From Phyllobacterium sp. 628 (lineage in GTDB: Bacteria; Pseudomonadota; Alphaproteobacteria; Rhizobiales; Rhizobiaceae), in the NCBI RefSeq assembly GCF_014189505.1, contig NZ_CP050301.1, positions 2,053,501-2,117,500 on the forward strand: DNA of 64,000 nucleotides, written 5' to 3'. A program made the translations under genes and the position numbers. The notes beneath the pieces were generated by a model. It had not been told where the DNA came from, ran no database searches, and saw only the letters and a list, made by a program, of their open reading frames with translations. Positions 27,385-36,402 of the stretch are shown here, piece after piece (positions within the stretch are counted from its first letter, which is position 1; every line of letters starts with the position of its first letter).

Positions 27385-27476
27385 AATGATAAGGTCCGGA
27401 CTGACTGATCTTCGAAATGGTAAGAGGCTTTTCGTTTGGATACTAGGAGCAAAATCACGTGCTGCTGACGGGAGTG

Positions 27477-27612
27477 GTGCGTGGTTCGACAAGCTCACCA
27501 TGAGGGAGATGGGCGGACTTCAAGGAGCGAAGTTCTGCAACGTTGGCAATCAGCATGCAGCCTCACTCTCCCTCATGGTGAGCTTGTCGAACCACGAACC
27601 ACGCACCACGCA
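27477..27612. repeat. palindromic repeat, family 3, copy 3
   Basis: Left arm GTGCGTGGTTCGACAAGCTC then ACCATGAGGGAGA; right arm TCTCCCTCATGGTGAGCTTG then TCGAACCACG. The right end is extended by short tandem repeats of ACCACGCACC. It sits between dnaB and alr, about 90 bases upstream of the proposed alr start. Confidence 0.92.
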
Positions 27613-27627
27613 CCCTGAACCCCAACT

Positions 27628-29127
27628 CTACTCAAAGCGTTCCGGCAGGTGTGAATCTTCCGCAAGATCGGTAAAGCGGGTGAATTCCGCCTGGAAAGCA
27701 AGCCGGGCGGTACCTGTTGGGCCGTGACGCTGCTTGGCAATGATGACTTCCGCCTTGCCGGTGGCTTCCTTGAGATCGGCTTGCCACTTGAAGTGCTCTT
27801 CGGTGCCTTCCTTCGGCTCCTTGTTCTTGATGTAATACTCGTCGCGATACACGAAAATCACAACGTCGGCGTCCTGCTCGATCGAACCCGATTCACGCAA
27901 GTCGGAGAGCTGCGGGCGTTTGTCTTCGCGGCTTTCCACCTGACGCGAGAGCTGTGACAGCGCAATGATCGGCGTGTTCAGCTCCTTGCCAAGCGCCTTG
28001 AGGCCGGTGGTGATTTCGGTGATTTCCTGCACGCGATTCTCGGAGGCTTTCTTCGAAGACCCCTGCATCAGCTGAATATAGTCGATGACCAGAACGTCAA
28101 GGCCGCGTTGACGCTTCAGACGCCGCGCGCGGGCTGCGAGCTGTGCAATGGAGATACCACCGGTCTGATCGATATAGAGCGGCACTTTTTGCATGTGCTG
28201 CGAACAGGCAACCAGCTTTTCAAACTCGGCTTCGTTGATTTCACCACGGCGGATTTTCGACGAACTGATTTCCGATTGCTCGGAGATAATACGGGTGGCG
28301 AGCTGTTCCGACGACATTTCGAGCGAGAAGAAGCCAACAACGCCGCCATTCTTGGCTTTCATTGTACCGTCGGCCAGTTGCTCAGGCTCATAGGCTGCCG
28401 CGATATTGAACGCGATATTGGTGGCAAGCGACGTCTTACCCATGCCGGGACGTCCCGCAAGCACGATCAAGTCGGATGGTTGCAAGCCGCCCATGCGATT
28501 ATCAAGCGCCTGAATGCCGGTGGAAACGCCGGACAGATGGCCATCGCGCATGAAGGCGGCATTGGCCATATCGACGGCAGTTTTGACCGCATCGGTGAAT
28601 GACTGGAAGCCGCCATCGTAACGGCCGGTTTCGGCGAGTTCGAACAAGCGGCGCTCGGCATCCTCGATCTGCCCTTGCGGCATCACGTCGACCGGTGCGT
28701 CATAGGCGATATTGACCATGTCTTCGCCGATGGTGATCAGCGCGCGGCGTGTGGCAAGATCATAAATGGCGCGGCCATAATCTTCCGCATTGATGACCGT
28801 AACCGCATCCGTGACCAGACGGACGAGATATTGCATCACCGTCATCTCGCCGACTTTTTCATCTGTCGGCAAAAAGGTCTTGAGCGTGACCGGATTGGCC
28901 ATTTTGCCCATGCGGATCATGTCGGATGAGACGTCGAAAATCTTCCGGTGCAGCGGTTCGTAGAAATGCACAGCCTTCAGAAAGTCGGAAACGCGGTAAA
29001 ACGCATCATTGTTGATGAGAATAGCGCCCAGAAGCGCCTGCTCGGCCTCAATGTTGTTGGGTGCTTCGCGGTAGAGCTTGTCGCCGCTGTCGCGTACCTC
29101 AAGAAATTTCCGTGCTGCCTCAGCCAT
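27628..29127 (-). CDS. dnaB: replicative DNA helicase
   Basis: 499 residues, start MAEAARKFLEV. The N-terminal domain (about 25-130, NIEAEQALLGAILINNDAF) mediates hexamer and primase contacts. The RecA-like C-terminal domain has Walker A AGRPGMGKTSL, FFSLEMSSEQLATR, Walker B LVIDYIQLM and the arginine-finger region SDLRESGSIEQDAD. No intein is present. The frame is open to 29190, but MAEAARK is family-like. Essential replisome component. Confidence 0.98.
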   Translation of the reverse strand: MAEAARKFLEVRDSGDKLYREAPNNIEAEQALLGAILINNDAFYRVSDFLKAVHFYEPLHRKIFDVSSDMIRMGKMANPVTLKTFLPTDEKVGEMTVMQYLVRLVTDAVTVINAEDYGRAIYDLATRRALITIGEDMVNIAYDAPVDVMPQGQIEDAERRLFELAETGRYDGGFQSFTDAVKTAVDMANAAFMRDGHLSGVSTGIQALDNRMGGLQPSDLIVLAGRPGMGKTSLATNIAFNIAAAYEPEQLADGTMKAKNGGVVGFFSLEMSSEQLATRIISEQSEISSSKIRRGEINEAEFEKLVACSQHMQKVPLYIDQTGGISIAQLAARARRLKRQRGLDVLVIDYIQLMQGSSKKASENRVQEITEITTGLKALGKELNTPIIALSQLSRQVESREDKRPQLSDLRESGSIEQDADVVIFVYRDEYYIKNKEPKEGTEEHFKWQADLKEATGKAEVIIAKQRHGPTGTARLAFQAEFTRFTDLAEDSHLPERFE

Positions 29128-29395
29128 CGTGATGTGTTTCCCGTTCGAATTGACTATGGCCTGTGGCGCAAATCTTAAGCAATGGAACAACGGCGGTGCG
29201 CCGTCTTATACCCCGCTATCCACAGACGGGAAAAAGATTGGCTTTGTGTCTTGCGTGATTCGCGCCGCGATGATTCTAGGCCATCTGGCAGCCGGAAGGG
29301 AGCCTTATGCGCGTTCTCCTGCCAATGTCCACTAGGCATTATGAGGTAGGGCACATCCTGGTCTGCTACGGGGATCATTCCAGCTATAAAATATT
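29128..29395. other. intergenic region upstream of dnaB
   Basis: Between the dnaB start and the cfa terminator. No credible gene; the one open frame on the minus strand (29175-29420) lacks a ribosome site and any protein-like composition. It should hold the dnaB promoter, but I cannot pick -35/-10 boxes with confidence. Confidence 0.5.
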
Positions 29396-29428
29396 GGCCC
29401 GCCGCAATCATTACAATCACGGCGGGCC
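29396..29428 (-). terminator. probable terminator of cfa
   Basis: Stem GGCCCGCCG / CGGCGGGCC with a 15-base loop. On the minus strand it is followed by AATATTTTA, giving a T-rich tail, about 30 bases after the cfa stop. Confidence 0.65.
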
Positions 29429-29458
29429 AAATCCATTTGATAGAAAATCCAGCCGGAC

Positions 29459-30739
29459 TTACCGTCCGACAGCCGATTCCCGGCTATCAACTTGGGTATT
29501 GGCGCAACTGCGCTCGCTTTCCAGGCGCTTCAACCGTTTTTCTTCTTTCTCGATATAGCTGCGTGTCAGCGGGACCGCTTCCTGGCGGTGTGCCAGCTGA
29601 ATCTGGAACACCATCAGGTTTTGCCAGCGGAACGCTGCTTCCGACGCTGCCAGATAGAATTCCCACATGCGGCAGAAGCGTTCGTCATAGATCGCCTTGG
29701 CCTTGTCGCGGTTTTCCATGAAACGCTCACGCCAGATGCGCAGCGTATCGGCATAGTGCAGGCGCAGGATCTCGATATCAGTCACAATGAGCCCGGCCTT
29801 TTCGATATGCGGAAGCACTTCCGAAAGGGCGGGGATATAACCGCCCGGGAAAATGTACTTCTGGATAAAGGCGTTGGTGTATGATGGGCCGTCGGAACGG
29901 CCGATCGCATGCAGAAGAAAGACGCCATCCTTCTTCAAAAGCCGCGCCGTATGCTGGAAGTATTCACCGAAATGACCAACGCCGACATGCTCGAACATGC
30001 CGACTGACACAATCCGGTCGAAACTCTCTTCAATCGTCCGGTAATCGCGCAGATCGAACCGGGCACGGGTCGACAAACCCTCGTCGATGGCGCGTTTGTT
30101 GGCGATGCCATGCTGCTCATGCGACAGGGTTACACCCATCACATCAGCATCAAGGTGACGGGCAAGATAAAGGCCAAGGCCGCCCCAGCCGCAGCCGATG
30201 TCGAGGGTGCGGTGACCCTTTTCAACCAGCAGCTTGGCAGCAATGTGCCGCTTTTTCGCCAGTTGCGCCTCTTCGAGCGTCGCATCCGGATGCTCGAAAT
30301 AGGCGCAGGAATACTGCATGTCCGTATCGAGAAACAGCCGGTAGAGGTCCTCCGACAGATCGTAGTGCCTGTGCACATTGTTGGAGGAGCGCGCAAGATT
30401 ATTCATCTGATGCAGGCGTCGGGTGGCACGGCGAATGCCCTCCAGCGCCAGCATCCACGGTTCACGGGCGACCGATGCGCCGGTATTTTCGAAGATCATC
30501 TTCAGGACGTCGTAGATATCGCCGTCCAGAACATCCAGTTCACCGTTCATATAGGCTTCGGCGAAATGCAGGGACGGATCGAAAGCGATCCGCCGTTCGG
30601 CCGCAGCGGTATTGATGCGGAAGTGTATTGGCTCTCCCGTACCGTCACCAAAGGTTCGGTTCTGGCCGGAGGGATCCGTGACAACAAGTGTGCCGGTATG
30701 AATAAGTCGCGAAAGAACAGCCTTAAGAATGGCATTCAT
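29459..30739 (-). CDS. cfa: cyclopropane-fatty-acyl-phospholipid synthase
   Basis: 426 residues. Transfers a methylene group from S-adenosylmethionine to unsaturated phospholipid acyl chains. The SAM-binding motif is LDIGCGWGGLGLYLA near residue 185; YSCAYFEHPDATLEEAQ, VSVGMFEHVG and FIQKYIFPGGYIPA are characteristic of the family. The N-terminal domain (1-120) is the usual lipid-binding part. The start MNAILKAVL at 30739 is chosen; an ATG six bases upstream is also possible. It sits between rplI and dnaB, on the same strand but with its own terminator. Confidence 0.95.
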   Translation of the reverse strand: MNAILKAVLSRLIHTGTLVVTDPSGQNRTFGDGTGEPIHFRINTAAAERRIAFDPSLHFAEAYMNGELDVLDGDIYDVLKMIFENTGASVAREPWMLALEGIRRATRRLHQMNNLARSSNNVHRHYDLSEDLYRLFLDTDMQYSCAYFEHPDATLEEAQLAKKRHIAAKLLVEKGHRTLDIGCGWGGLGLYLARHLDADVMGVTLSHEQHGIANKRAIDEGLSTRARFDLRDYRTIEESFDRIVSVGMFEHVGVGHFGEYFQHTARLLKKDGVFLLHAIGRSDGPSYTNAFIQKYIFPGGYIPALSEVLPHIEKAGLIVTDIEILRLHYADTLRIWRERFMENRDKAKAIYDERFCRMWEFYLAASEAAFRWQNLMVFQIQLAHRQEAVPLTRSYIEKEEKRLKRLESERSCANTQVDSRESAVGR

Positions 30740-30852
30740 GAACAATCTCCATCATTGACGATAGAGCTCGGCCATTGTGAGGCTCGGGATTGAGCCAAGG
30801 TCGGGCGTGGGTAGGATAAATAAATGTACCCGTTTTTTTGATTCTGAAAAGC

Positions 30853-30885
30853 AAAAAAACACCCGACATCTCTGCCGGGTGTTTT
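30853..30885 (-). terminator. Rho-independent terminator of rplI
   Basis: Stem ACACCCG / CGGGTGT extended by A/T pairs, with a run of seven A on the plus strand (T run on the minus strand) at 30853-30859. It follows the rplI stop by about 45 bases. A second small hairpin (CCACTTTGTGAAGTGG, about 30902-30917) lies between. Confidence 0.85.
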
Positions 30886-30930
30886 ATGGTAAAGCAAACA
30901 CCACTTTGTGAAGTGGTTTGTGCTTTAAAA

Positions 30931-31500
30931 TCAGGCGTTTTCTTCGCCTTCTTCGTCTTCATCGAAGAATTCGTCAGAAAGCGGTGTTTCTTCGATGCCG
31001 TAGATCGCTTCGGCAGAGGTGAGGTCTTCACCCTTTACCTGACGTTCGGCTTCTTCGGCTGTACGCGCAATATTCACGGTAACCGTTGCTTCAACTTCCG
31101 GATGCAAAGTCAGAACGATCTTGTGCAGGCCGATTGTCTTGATCGGTGTGTTCAGTTCAACCTGGTTGCGGTTGATCGAGAAACCTTCAGCCGTGATCAG
31201 CTCAGCAATGTCACGGGTCGAAACTGAACCGTAGAGCTGGCCGGTTTCGCCAGCCGAACGAACGGCGACGAAGGACTTGCCGTCAAGCTTGTCAGCAATG
31301 GACTGAGCTTCGGTCTTGCGCTCGAGGTTACGGGCTTCGAGCTGTGCGCGCTGGCCTTCGAACTTCTTCTTGTTGGCTTCGTTGGCACGAAGAGCCTTGC
31401 CCTGTGGCAGCAGGAAGTTACGGGCAAAGCCGTCCTTTACCTTGACTGTTTCGCCCATCTGGCCGAGGCGGCTGATACGTTCGAGAAGAATGACTTCCAT
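30931..31500 (-). CDS. rplI: 50S ribosomal protein L9
   Basis: 189 residues. [32 protein letters not shown] is the start and carries the N-terminal rRNA-binding domain; the long connecting helix (about 40-75, Ala/Lys/Glu-rich) and the C-terminal domain follow. The C-terminal extension of about 35 residues is strongly acidic ([12 protein letters not shown]), a feature of alphaproteobacterial L9. Last gene of the rpsF-rpsR-DUF2232-rplI group. Confidence 0.98.
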   Translation of the reverse strand: MEVILLERISRLGQMGETVKVKDGFARNFLLPQGKALRANEANKKKFEGQRAQLEARNLERKTEAQSIADKLDGKSFVAVRSAGETGQLYGSVSTRDIAELITAEGFSINRNQVELNTPIKTIGLHKIVLTLHPEVEATVTVNIARTAEEAERQVKGEDLTSAEAIYGIEETPLSDEFFDEDEEGEENA

Positions 31501-31538
31501 TTGAGTTTTCCTTTCAAGTTCAATTGGTCGTTATCGGG

Positions 31539-32510
31539 TTAATTGTCGTTATTGGGTGGTGTTGTATTCACAGCCTTCGAAACCGGCGCGTTGCGCGATG
31601 TGTCAAACAGACCGGCCAGAAGGAAGACGAGAAGCGCAAAAACAAAGAGAAGCACTGCAAGGTAAGCGAACCACAGCGCGAATGGACGCCAAGGCGCGCC
31701 ACGCGTGCGGGCATGCAGCATGCCAAAGCCGGCCATGATGAAACCTGCCCCGAGAGCACCGGCAACGGCTGTCGCCGCATAGCCGATACCGCCCGGCAGA
31801 AAAGCCATGGCGCAGGCAACAGCGAAGACGACAAGTGCCGGACGTGGCATGCGCAGTGCACGCGGCCAGTCGTCCCTTGGACGGCGCAGTTTGCCCGATG
31901 CTGCCGTCAGGCGCAGGGCGATGTACAGATTGGCGATGATAATTGTGAGCCAGACGGCTGGCTGCAAAGCTGGCAGCACCCGGATAACCAGTTGAATCGT
32001 TTCTTTGGTCAGATTGGGATTGGTGCCAAGCTCCGGATTGGTTGCAACAATCTGCTGGCTCAAAGCCTGCGCCAGCTGCGTTGCGAGTTCTTCGCCATAT
32101 CCGATCATCATGCCGATGACGATAAAACTCGCGGCAACGACAAGCGAAAGGCGGAGCAGCACATCGGCAAGGGGATACCAGACGTAAACGTCCTTAGGAC
32201 CGCCAATTTCGTCGGCTGGCCGGGCAAGACCGATAAAATACGCGCCGACAGCGGCGGGCAGAGCGGTGATGAGAACAACAACAACTGCGACAGTAGGCGC
32301 AGCGATAACCGATACGGCAACGGCGACTGTCAATGCGGCGATAAAGCCGCAGGCTGTACCCCAGCCGAGCGCTGCCACAAAAATGGGAAGCGGCGAGATC
32401 AACAGCAGAAGCATCGCGAAGCTGGAATTTGCGATAACGCCAGCCGTGAGCAGCGCGGCCGCAAGGCCTGCCAACACTCCAACGCCGATATCTGTTCCAG
32501 TCGGTTTCAT
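31539..32510 (-). CDS. DUF2232 family membrane protein
   Basis: 323 residues with about eight hydrophobic helices and a hydrophilic, Asn-rich C-terminus (PPNNDN). The position between rpsR and rplI and the composition match the DUF2232 proteins found at this place in Hyphomicrobiales. Function unknown; distant resemblance to S-component-like or YybS proteins has been proposed for DUF2232. The start MKPTGTDIGV at 32510 is preferred over the longer frame to 32546. Confidence 0.88.
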   Translation of the reverse strand: MKPTGTDIGVGVLAGLAAALLTAGVIANSSFAMLLLLISPLPIFVAALGWGTACGFIAALTVAVAVSVIAAPTVAVVVVLITALPAAVGAYFIGLARPADEIGGPKDVYVWYPLADVLLRLSLVVAASFIVIGMMIGYGEELATQLAQALSQQIVATNPELGTNPNLTKETIQLVIRVLPALQPAVWLTIIIANLYIALRLTAASGKLRRPRDDWPRALRMPRPALVVFAVACAMAFLPGGIGYAATAVAGALGAGFIMAGFGMLHARTRGAPWRPFALWFAYLAVLLFVFALLVFLLAGLFDTSRNAPVSKAVNTTPPNNDN

Positions 32511-32776
32511 TTCGCTCGCTGTCCTGCTTATTGCGCATAACCCCAAAAATCGTCTTTAATTTTTGGATAAGGATTATGCGCCATTCAAAATGTTATTGCG
32601 TCCTTTACACGTCCAAGAAGACGTGTGGCGCAATAACGAGCAGTTAGAGGTGGTTTTTCAACCAATCCCTCAACTTGGGTTTTTGGGTTTGCCATAACCG
32701 CGCCCATCGCGGCAGGCATAGTGTGCCCGGAAAGGGCTGAAGGCGGCGGGATAAATCCTGCCGCCTTCGAAACGTC
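32511..32776. other. rpsR-DUF2232 intergenic region with two hairpins
   Basis: Two strong inverted repeats and no gene. At 32739-32768, GAAGGCGGC / GCCGCCTTC lies just after the rpsR stop. At 32592-32637, GTTATTGCG / CGCAATAAC encloses ACACGTC / GACGTGT. They could limit read-through or protect the S6-S18 message from decay. Neither has a clear T tract on the minus strand. Confidence 0.6.
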
Positions 32777-33025
32777 TTACTTCACAACGTAAGGCAGCAG
32801 GCCGAGGAAACGGGCACGCTTGATCGCCTGGGCGAGTTCGCGCTGCTTCTTCTGGCTGACAGCTGTAATACGGGAAGGAACGATCTTGCCACGCTCGGAA
32901 ATGTAGCGCGACAGGAGCTTGATGTCCTTATAGTCGATCTTCGGCGCATTGGCACCCGAGAACGGGCAGGTCTTGCGACGGCGATGGAACGGACGGCGGG
33001 TCGGGATCTGATTGATATCAACCAT
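32777..33025 (-). CDS. rpsR: 30S ribosomal protein S18
   Basis: 82 residues. The core [37 protein letters not shown] and [21 protein letters not shown] are diagnostic of S18. The start codon overlaps the rpsF stop by one base (TAATG), so S6 and S18, which form a pair on the ribosome, are translated together. Confidence 0.98.
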   Translation of the reverse strand: MVDINQIPTRRPFHRRRKTCPFSGANAPKIDYKDIKLLSRYISERGKIVPSRITAVSQKKQRELAQAIKRARFLGLLPYVVK

Positions 33026-33450
33026 TATTCTGCTCCTTCACCGGCTTCGTTGTCACGCGGGCGGCGTGGACGGCGCGGACGATCGTCATCACGGCCACCG
33101 AACTTGTCGTCGCGTTCGCGGCGATCGTCACGGCGTGCAAGCATGGCCGACTGGCCTTCTTCGTGCTCTTCAACGCGAACGGTCATGAAGCGCAGAACGT
33201 CTTCATTGATGCGCTGCTGGCGTTCAACTTCTGCAACAGCAGCTGCCGGAGCATCGATGTTGAGAAGCGAGTAATACGCCTTGCGGTTCTTGTTGATGCG
33301 GTATGTCAGGGCGCGGAGGCCCCAGCTTTCAATACGCCCGACTTTGCCGCCATTGGCCTCGATGATACCCTTGTACTGTTCTACAAGCGCATCGACCTGC
33401 TGCTGCGAAATGTCCTGTCGAGCAAGGAACACATGTTCGTAAAGAGCCAT
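33025..33450 (-). CDS. rpsF: 30S ribosomal protein S6
   Basis: 141 residues, start [14 protein letters not shown]. The ferredoxin-like S6 domain fills residues 1-100 ([34 protein letters not shown]). The C-terminal 40 residues are a low-complexity Arg/Asp tail ([19 protein letters not shown]), typical of Hyphomicrobiales S6. The frame is open to 33642, but nothing upstream resembles S6. First gene of its operon; the promoter must lie in 33451-33760. Confidence 0.97.
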   Translation of the reverse strand: MALYEHVFLARQDISQQQVDALVEQYKGIIEANGGKVGRIESWGLRALTYRINKNRKAYYSLLNIDAPAAAVAEVERQQRINEDVLRFMTVRVEEHEEGQSAMLARRDDRRERDDKFGGRDDDRPRRPRRPRDNEAGEGAE

Positions 33451-33760
33451 TTGTTTTTGCCTTTCTTCGTTAATATTGCCCGGAATCAACGGTAAACCTC
33501 TGCGAATCTCTCTGCCGGAAGACCGGCGAAGAAAGGACGCTGATGGAGACGATCGAGAGCGGAGACACGGGAGGCTGAAGCTTTGACGCTTCCACGGATC
33601 GAAATCCGGCCCTCCGTTCAGCCCCCAGCTGACGCCGAGCAATGAACGGGCGGCTTATACGGGCATTTATTCAAAGACGCAACCCAAAGAGTGGTTTTAT
33701 ATTGCAGTGCAGTGGTGGTGGTATTTTACCACTTCAATTGAACAGGCCTCCATGAGCATT

Positions 33761-34103
33761 GTGCGTGGTTCGACAAGCTCACCATGAGGGAGCTTGTCGG
33801 CTGCAGATGATTGGTTCGTGCAACAGATGATGCCGCCTTATCTCTCCCCTTGCGGGAGAGAAAGGATTTTCTTGGATTTAGCCTCTTTGCTAAATCCTTA
33901 GAAAATCCAAGTGAGGGGAATCATTTTAGCGGTAATCCCCTCTCTTGCGATTTCTAGCACTTGAGCTTCGCTGCGCTCGCTAAGATGCTGAAATCGCTTT
34001 CTCCCCCGCAAGGGGGGAGATAACAGAGTTGCCTTTTGACCGTCAGTGCGGTCGTTATTGCAACCCTCACTCTCCCTCATGGTGAGCCTGTCGAACCACG
34101 CAC
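33761..34103. repeat. palindromic repeat, family 3, copy 4, interrupted by a family-1 element
   Basis: The left arm GTGCGTGGTTCGACAAGCTC begins at 33761; the matching right arm ends at 34103 (CTCCCTCATGGTGAGCCTGT then CGAACCACGCAC). Other copies are 123-140 bp; this one is 343 bp because a full family-1 element lies inside it (33838-34023). Nested order shows that family 1 moved after family 3 was in place here. Confidence 0.9.
33838..34023. repeat. palindromic repeat, family 1, copy C (nested, inverted)
   Basis: The whole 186-bp unit in opposite orientation to copies A and B: it starts TTATCTCTCCCCTTGCGGGA, has the GGATTTTCTTGGATTTAGCC hairpin first and the GATTTCTAGCACTTGAGCTT hairpin second, and ends GGGGGGAGATAA. 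Confidence 0.92.
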
Positions 34104-34176
34104 AATGGTTCTACAACTTCTGTAAACCATTGCAAATACGCAGAAAATTGCGCTCACCCAAAAATAATCTGCAAAC

Positions 34177-34205
34177 TTATCCACGCTGCCAAAACCCGTT
34201 ATATT
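34177..34205 (+). promoter_or_regulatory. candidate promoter of the structured region upstream of fabD
   Basis: TATATT at 34200-34205 is a good -10 box, with TTATCC 17 bases upstream as a weak -35. A start six to eight bases downstream would fall directly at the first long stem. Confidence 0.35.
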
Positions 34206-34210
34206 ATCCG

Positions 34211-34440
34211 CATGTCCTTTCCGGCGGGAATGCTTCCGGAACCGTTCGAAAGTCGGAAAGGACCGGCGCCTCCGCGCTTCGGGTCGACGGAACCCGAAGC
34301 TCCGGGGAGGTTCCGTCCAATGTTCCAGGGCCGGTACTATGGCCGGCATGTGTCTTGACGGACACTCGCGGCAAAGTCGCGCGATACGGGACGCAAATGT
34401 CCCAATCAGGCGAAAATGCCTGATATCGGTCAGTGCGCCA
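34211..34440 (+). ncRNA. candidate structured RNA or long 5' leader upstream of fabD
   Basis: No credible gene covers 34104-34706. Successive inverted repeats can be read by eye: GTCCTTTCCG / CGGAAAGGAC (34214-34262), GCTTCGGGT / ACCCGAAGC (34275-34300) inside CCTCC / GGAGG, GCCGG / CCGGC around 34330-34347, GTGTC / GACAC (34350-34365), CGCG / CGCG, GGGAC / GTCCC (34388-34403) and CAGGC / GCCTG (34408-34422), several with short A-rich loops. I compared it by memory with tmRNA, 6S, SRP and RNase P RNA and none fits. It could be an independent RNA or an untranslated leader of fabD. Confidence 0.4.
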
Positions 34441-34706
34441 CGGTGGAACGGACGGAAACAGAAATCGCCGGGCGGGTGGTCCGAAAGATCGCAAACCCCC
34501 ATTCTACCAATCCAAGACCGCGTTCCAAGGACCGCCCGTCTTTCCCACCTTTCAACAGCCAGACGCATCAGCGGGCGTGGCAACGGCCCCTGCTATCATG
34601 TGTATGTATAGGGCCAACTGCGCATGAAAGCTTGACTTCGGGCTTGCTGATAGGCACATCGCGCGGCAGATTGACAACTATAAAGCAAAATCTGGAGGCG
34701 CCCCTC

Positions 34707-35651
34707 ATGTCCATTGCATTCACCTTTCCCGGTCAGGGCAGTCAGGCGGTTGGTATGGGCAAGGCTCTGGCTGACAATTTTGCCGAGGCCAAAGCCGTGT
34801 TCGATGAGGTCGATGAGGCACTCGGCGAAAAGCTGTCATCCACCATTTGGGATGGCCCTGAAGAAACGCTGACACTGACAGCCAATGCCCAGCCGGCGCT
34901 GATGGCGGTTTCCATCGCCGTTATCCGGGTGCTGGAAGCCAAAGGCGTTTCGATCAAGGACAAGGTGGCGTTTGTGGCAGGCCATTCGCTGGGAGAATAT
35001 TCGGCGCTGTGTGCTGCCGGTACATTCTCACTCGCTGATACTGCGCGGCTGTTGCGTATCCGTGGCAACGCCATGCAGCAGGCTATTCCGGCAGGTCTTG
35101 GCGCCATGGCCGCGATTATCGGCCTTGAGCATGAAGATGTCGAAGCCATTTGCGCCGATGCCGCGCTCGAGGGTCCCGTCCAGATCGCCAATGACAATGG
35201 CGGTGGCCAGATCGTGATTTCGGGTGCCAAGGCGCCGGTGGAGGCCGCTGCCGCGCTGGCAATGGCCAAGGGCGCCAAGCGCGCCATCATGCTGCCGGTC
35301 TCCGCGCCATTCCATTCGACCCTGATGGAACCGGCCGCTGACGCCATGCGCGCCGCCCTTGTCAATGTGTCCAAGAATGATCCCATTGTTCCGCTGATCG
35401 CCAATGTGCGCGCGGCGCCGGTAACATCCGCCGATGAGATCGCTGCATTGCTGGTCGAACAGGTCACAGGTCAGGTGCGCTGGCGCGAAACCGTCCAGTG
35501 GTTTGGTGACAATGGTGTATCGACACTCTATGAAATTGGCGCAGGCAAAGTGCTTACTGGTCTTGCCCGCCGTATTAATAAAGACATATCCGGTGTTGCC
35601 GTCGGCACCCCGGACGATATTGATGCAGCTGTTGCTGCGCTGAACGTTTGA
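34707..35651 (+). CDS. fabD: malonyl-CoA--ACP transacylase
   Basis: 314 residues. Loads malonate onto acyl carrier protein. FPGQGSQAVGMGKAL opens the protein, GHSLGEYSAL carries the active Ser near residue 93, and PVSAPFHSTLM carries the active His. The ATG at 34707 has GGAGG about 12 bases upstream. The frame opens far earlier, but only through the structured non-coding region. First of the fabD-fabG-acpP-fabF group. Confidence 0.98.
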   Translation: MSIAFTFPGQGSQAVGMGKALADNFAEAKAVFDEVDEALGEKLSSTIWDGPEETLTLTANAQPALMAVSIAVIRVLEAKGVSIKDKVAFVAGHSLGEYSALCAAGTFSLADTARLLRIRGNAMQQAIPAGLGAMAAIIGLEHEDVEAICADAALEGPVQIANDNGGGQIVISGAKAPVEAAAALAMAKGAKRAIMLPVSAPFHSTLMEPAADAMRAALVNVSKNDPIVPLIANVRAAPVTSADEIAALLVEQVTGQVRWRETVQWFGDNGVSTLYEIGAGKVLTGLARRINKDISGVAVGTPDDIDAAVAALNV

Positions 35652-35664
35652 AAGGGAACGGGCA

Positions 35665-36402
35665 ATGTTTGACCTGACAGGCCGCAAGGCTCTCATTACT
35701 GGTGCCAGCGGCGGTATTGGCGAGGCGATTGCCCGCTCCTTGCATGCGCAGGGCGCAATCGTTGGTCTGCACGGCACGCGCGTCGAAAAGCTTGAAGCTT
35801 TGGCCAACGAGCTTGGCGAGCGGGTCAAGATTTTCCCGGCCAATCTGTCGAACCGCGATGAGGTCAAGGCACTGGGCGAAAAGGCCGAAGCCGATCTCGA
35901 AGGCGTGGAAATCCTTGTCAACAATGCAGGTATTACCAAGGACGGCCTGTTCGTACGCATGAGCGACGCCGATTGGGACAATGTGCTTGAGGTCAACTTG
36001 ACCGCCGTGTTCCGCCTGACCCGTGAGCTGACCCATCCGATGATGCGCCGCCGTTATGGCCGTATCATCAACATCACGTCCGTCGTCGGTGTAACCGGTA
36101 ATCCCGGCCAGACAAATTATGTGGCTTCCAAGGCCGGCCTGATCGGCTTTTCCAAGGCACTGGCTGCGGAAATCGCCAGCCGCAATGTCACGGTCAATTG
36201 CGTTGCCCCGGGTTTCATCGAATCGGCCATGACTGACAAGCTCAACGACAAGCAGAAGGAAGGCATCATGTCGGCCATCCCGATGCGCCGCATGGGTACG
36301 GGCGAAGAGGTTGCATCCTCGGTGGTCTATCTCGCCAGCAACGAGGCGTCTTACGTCACCGGACAGACCATCCACGTCAATGGCGGTATGGCGATGATCT
36401 GA
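35665..36402 (+). CDS. fabG: 3-oxoacyl-ACP reductase
   Basis: 245 residues, SDR fold: TGASGGIGEAIARSLH cofactor loop, NNAGITKDGL, catalytic Ser in INITSVVGVTGNPGQ, YVASKAG with Tyr and Lys. Reduces 3-oxoacyl-ACP with NADPH. Starts 13 bases after fabD. The C-terminus ends in GGMAMI as in other FabG proteins. Confidence 0.98.
   Translation: MFDLTGRKALITGASGGIGEAIARSLHAQGAIVGLHGTRVEKLEALANELGERVKIFPANLSNRDEVKALGEKAEADLEGVEILVNNAGITKDGLFVRMSDADWDNVLEVNLTAVFRLTRELTHPMMRRRYGRIINITSVVGVTGNPGQTNYVASKAGLIGFSKALAAEIASRNVTVNCVAPGFIESAMTDKLNDKQKEGIMSAIPMRRMGTGEEVASSVVYLASNEASYVTGQTIHVNGGMAMI

Noticed and set aside
34077..34583. 168-residue minus-strand open frame upstream of fabD
   Set aside because: It begins in the hairpin-rich region and ends in repeat sequence; Arg/Phe-rich with no start signal, so not a gene.
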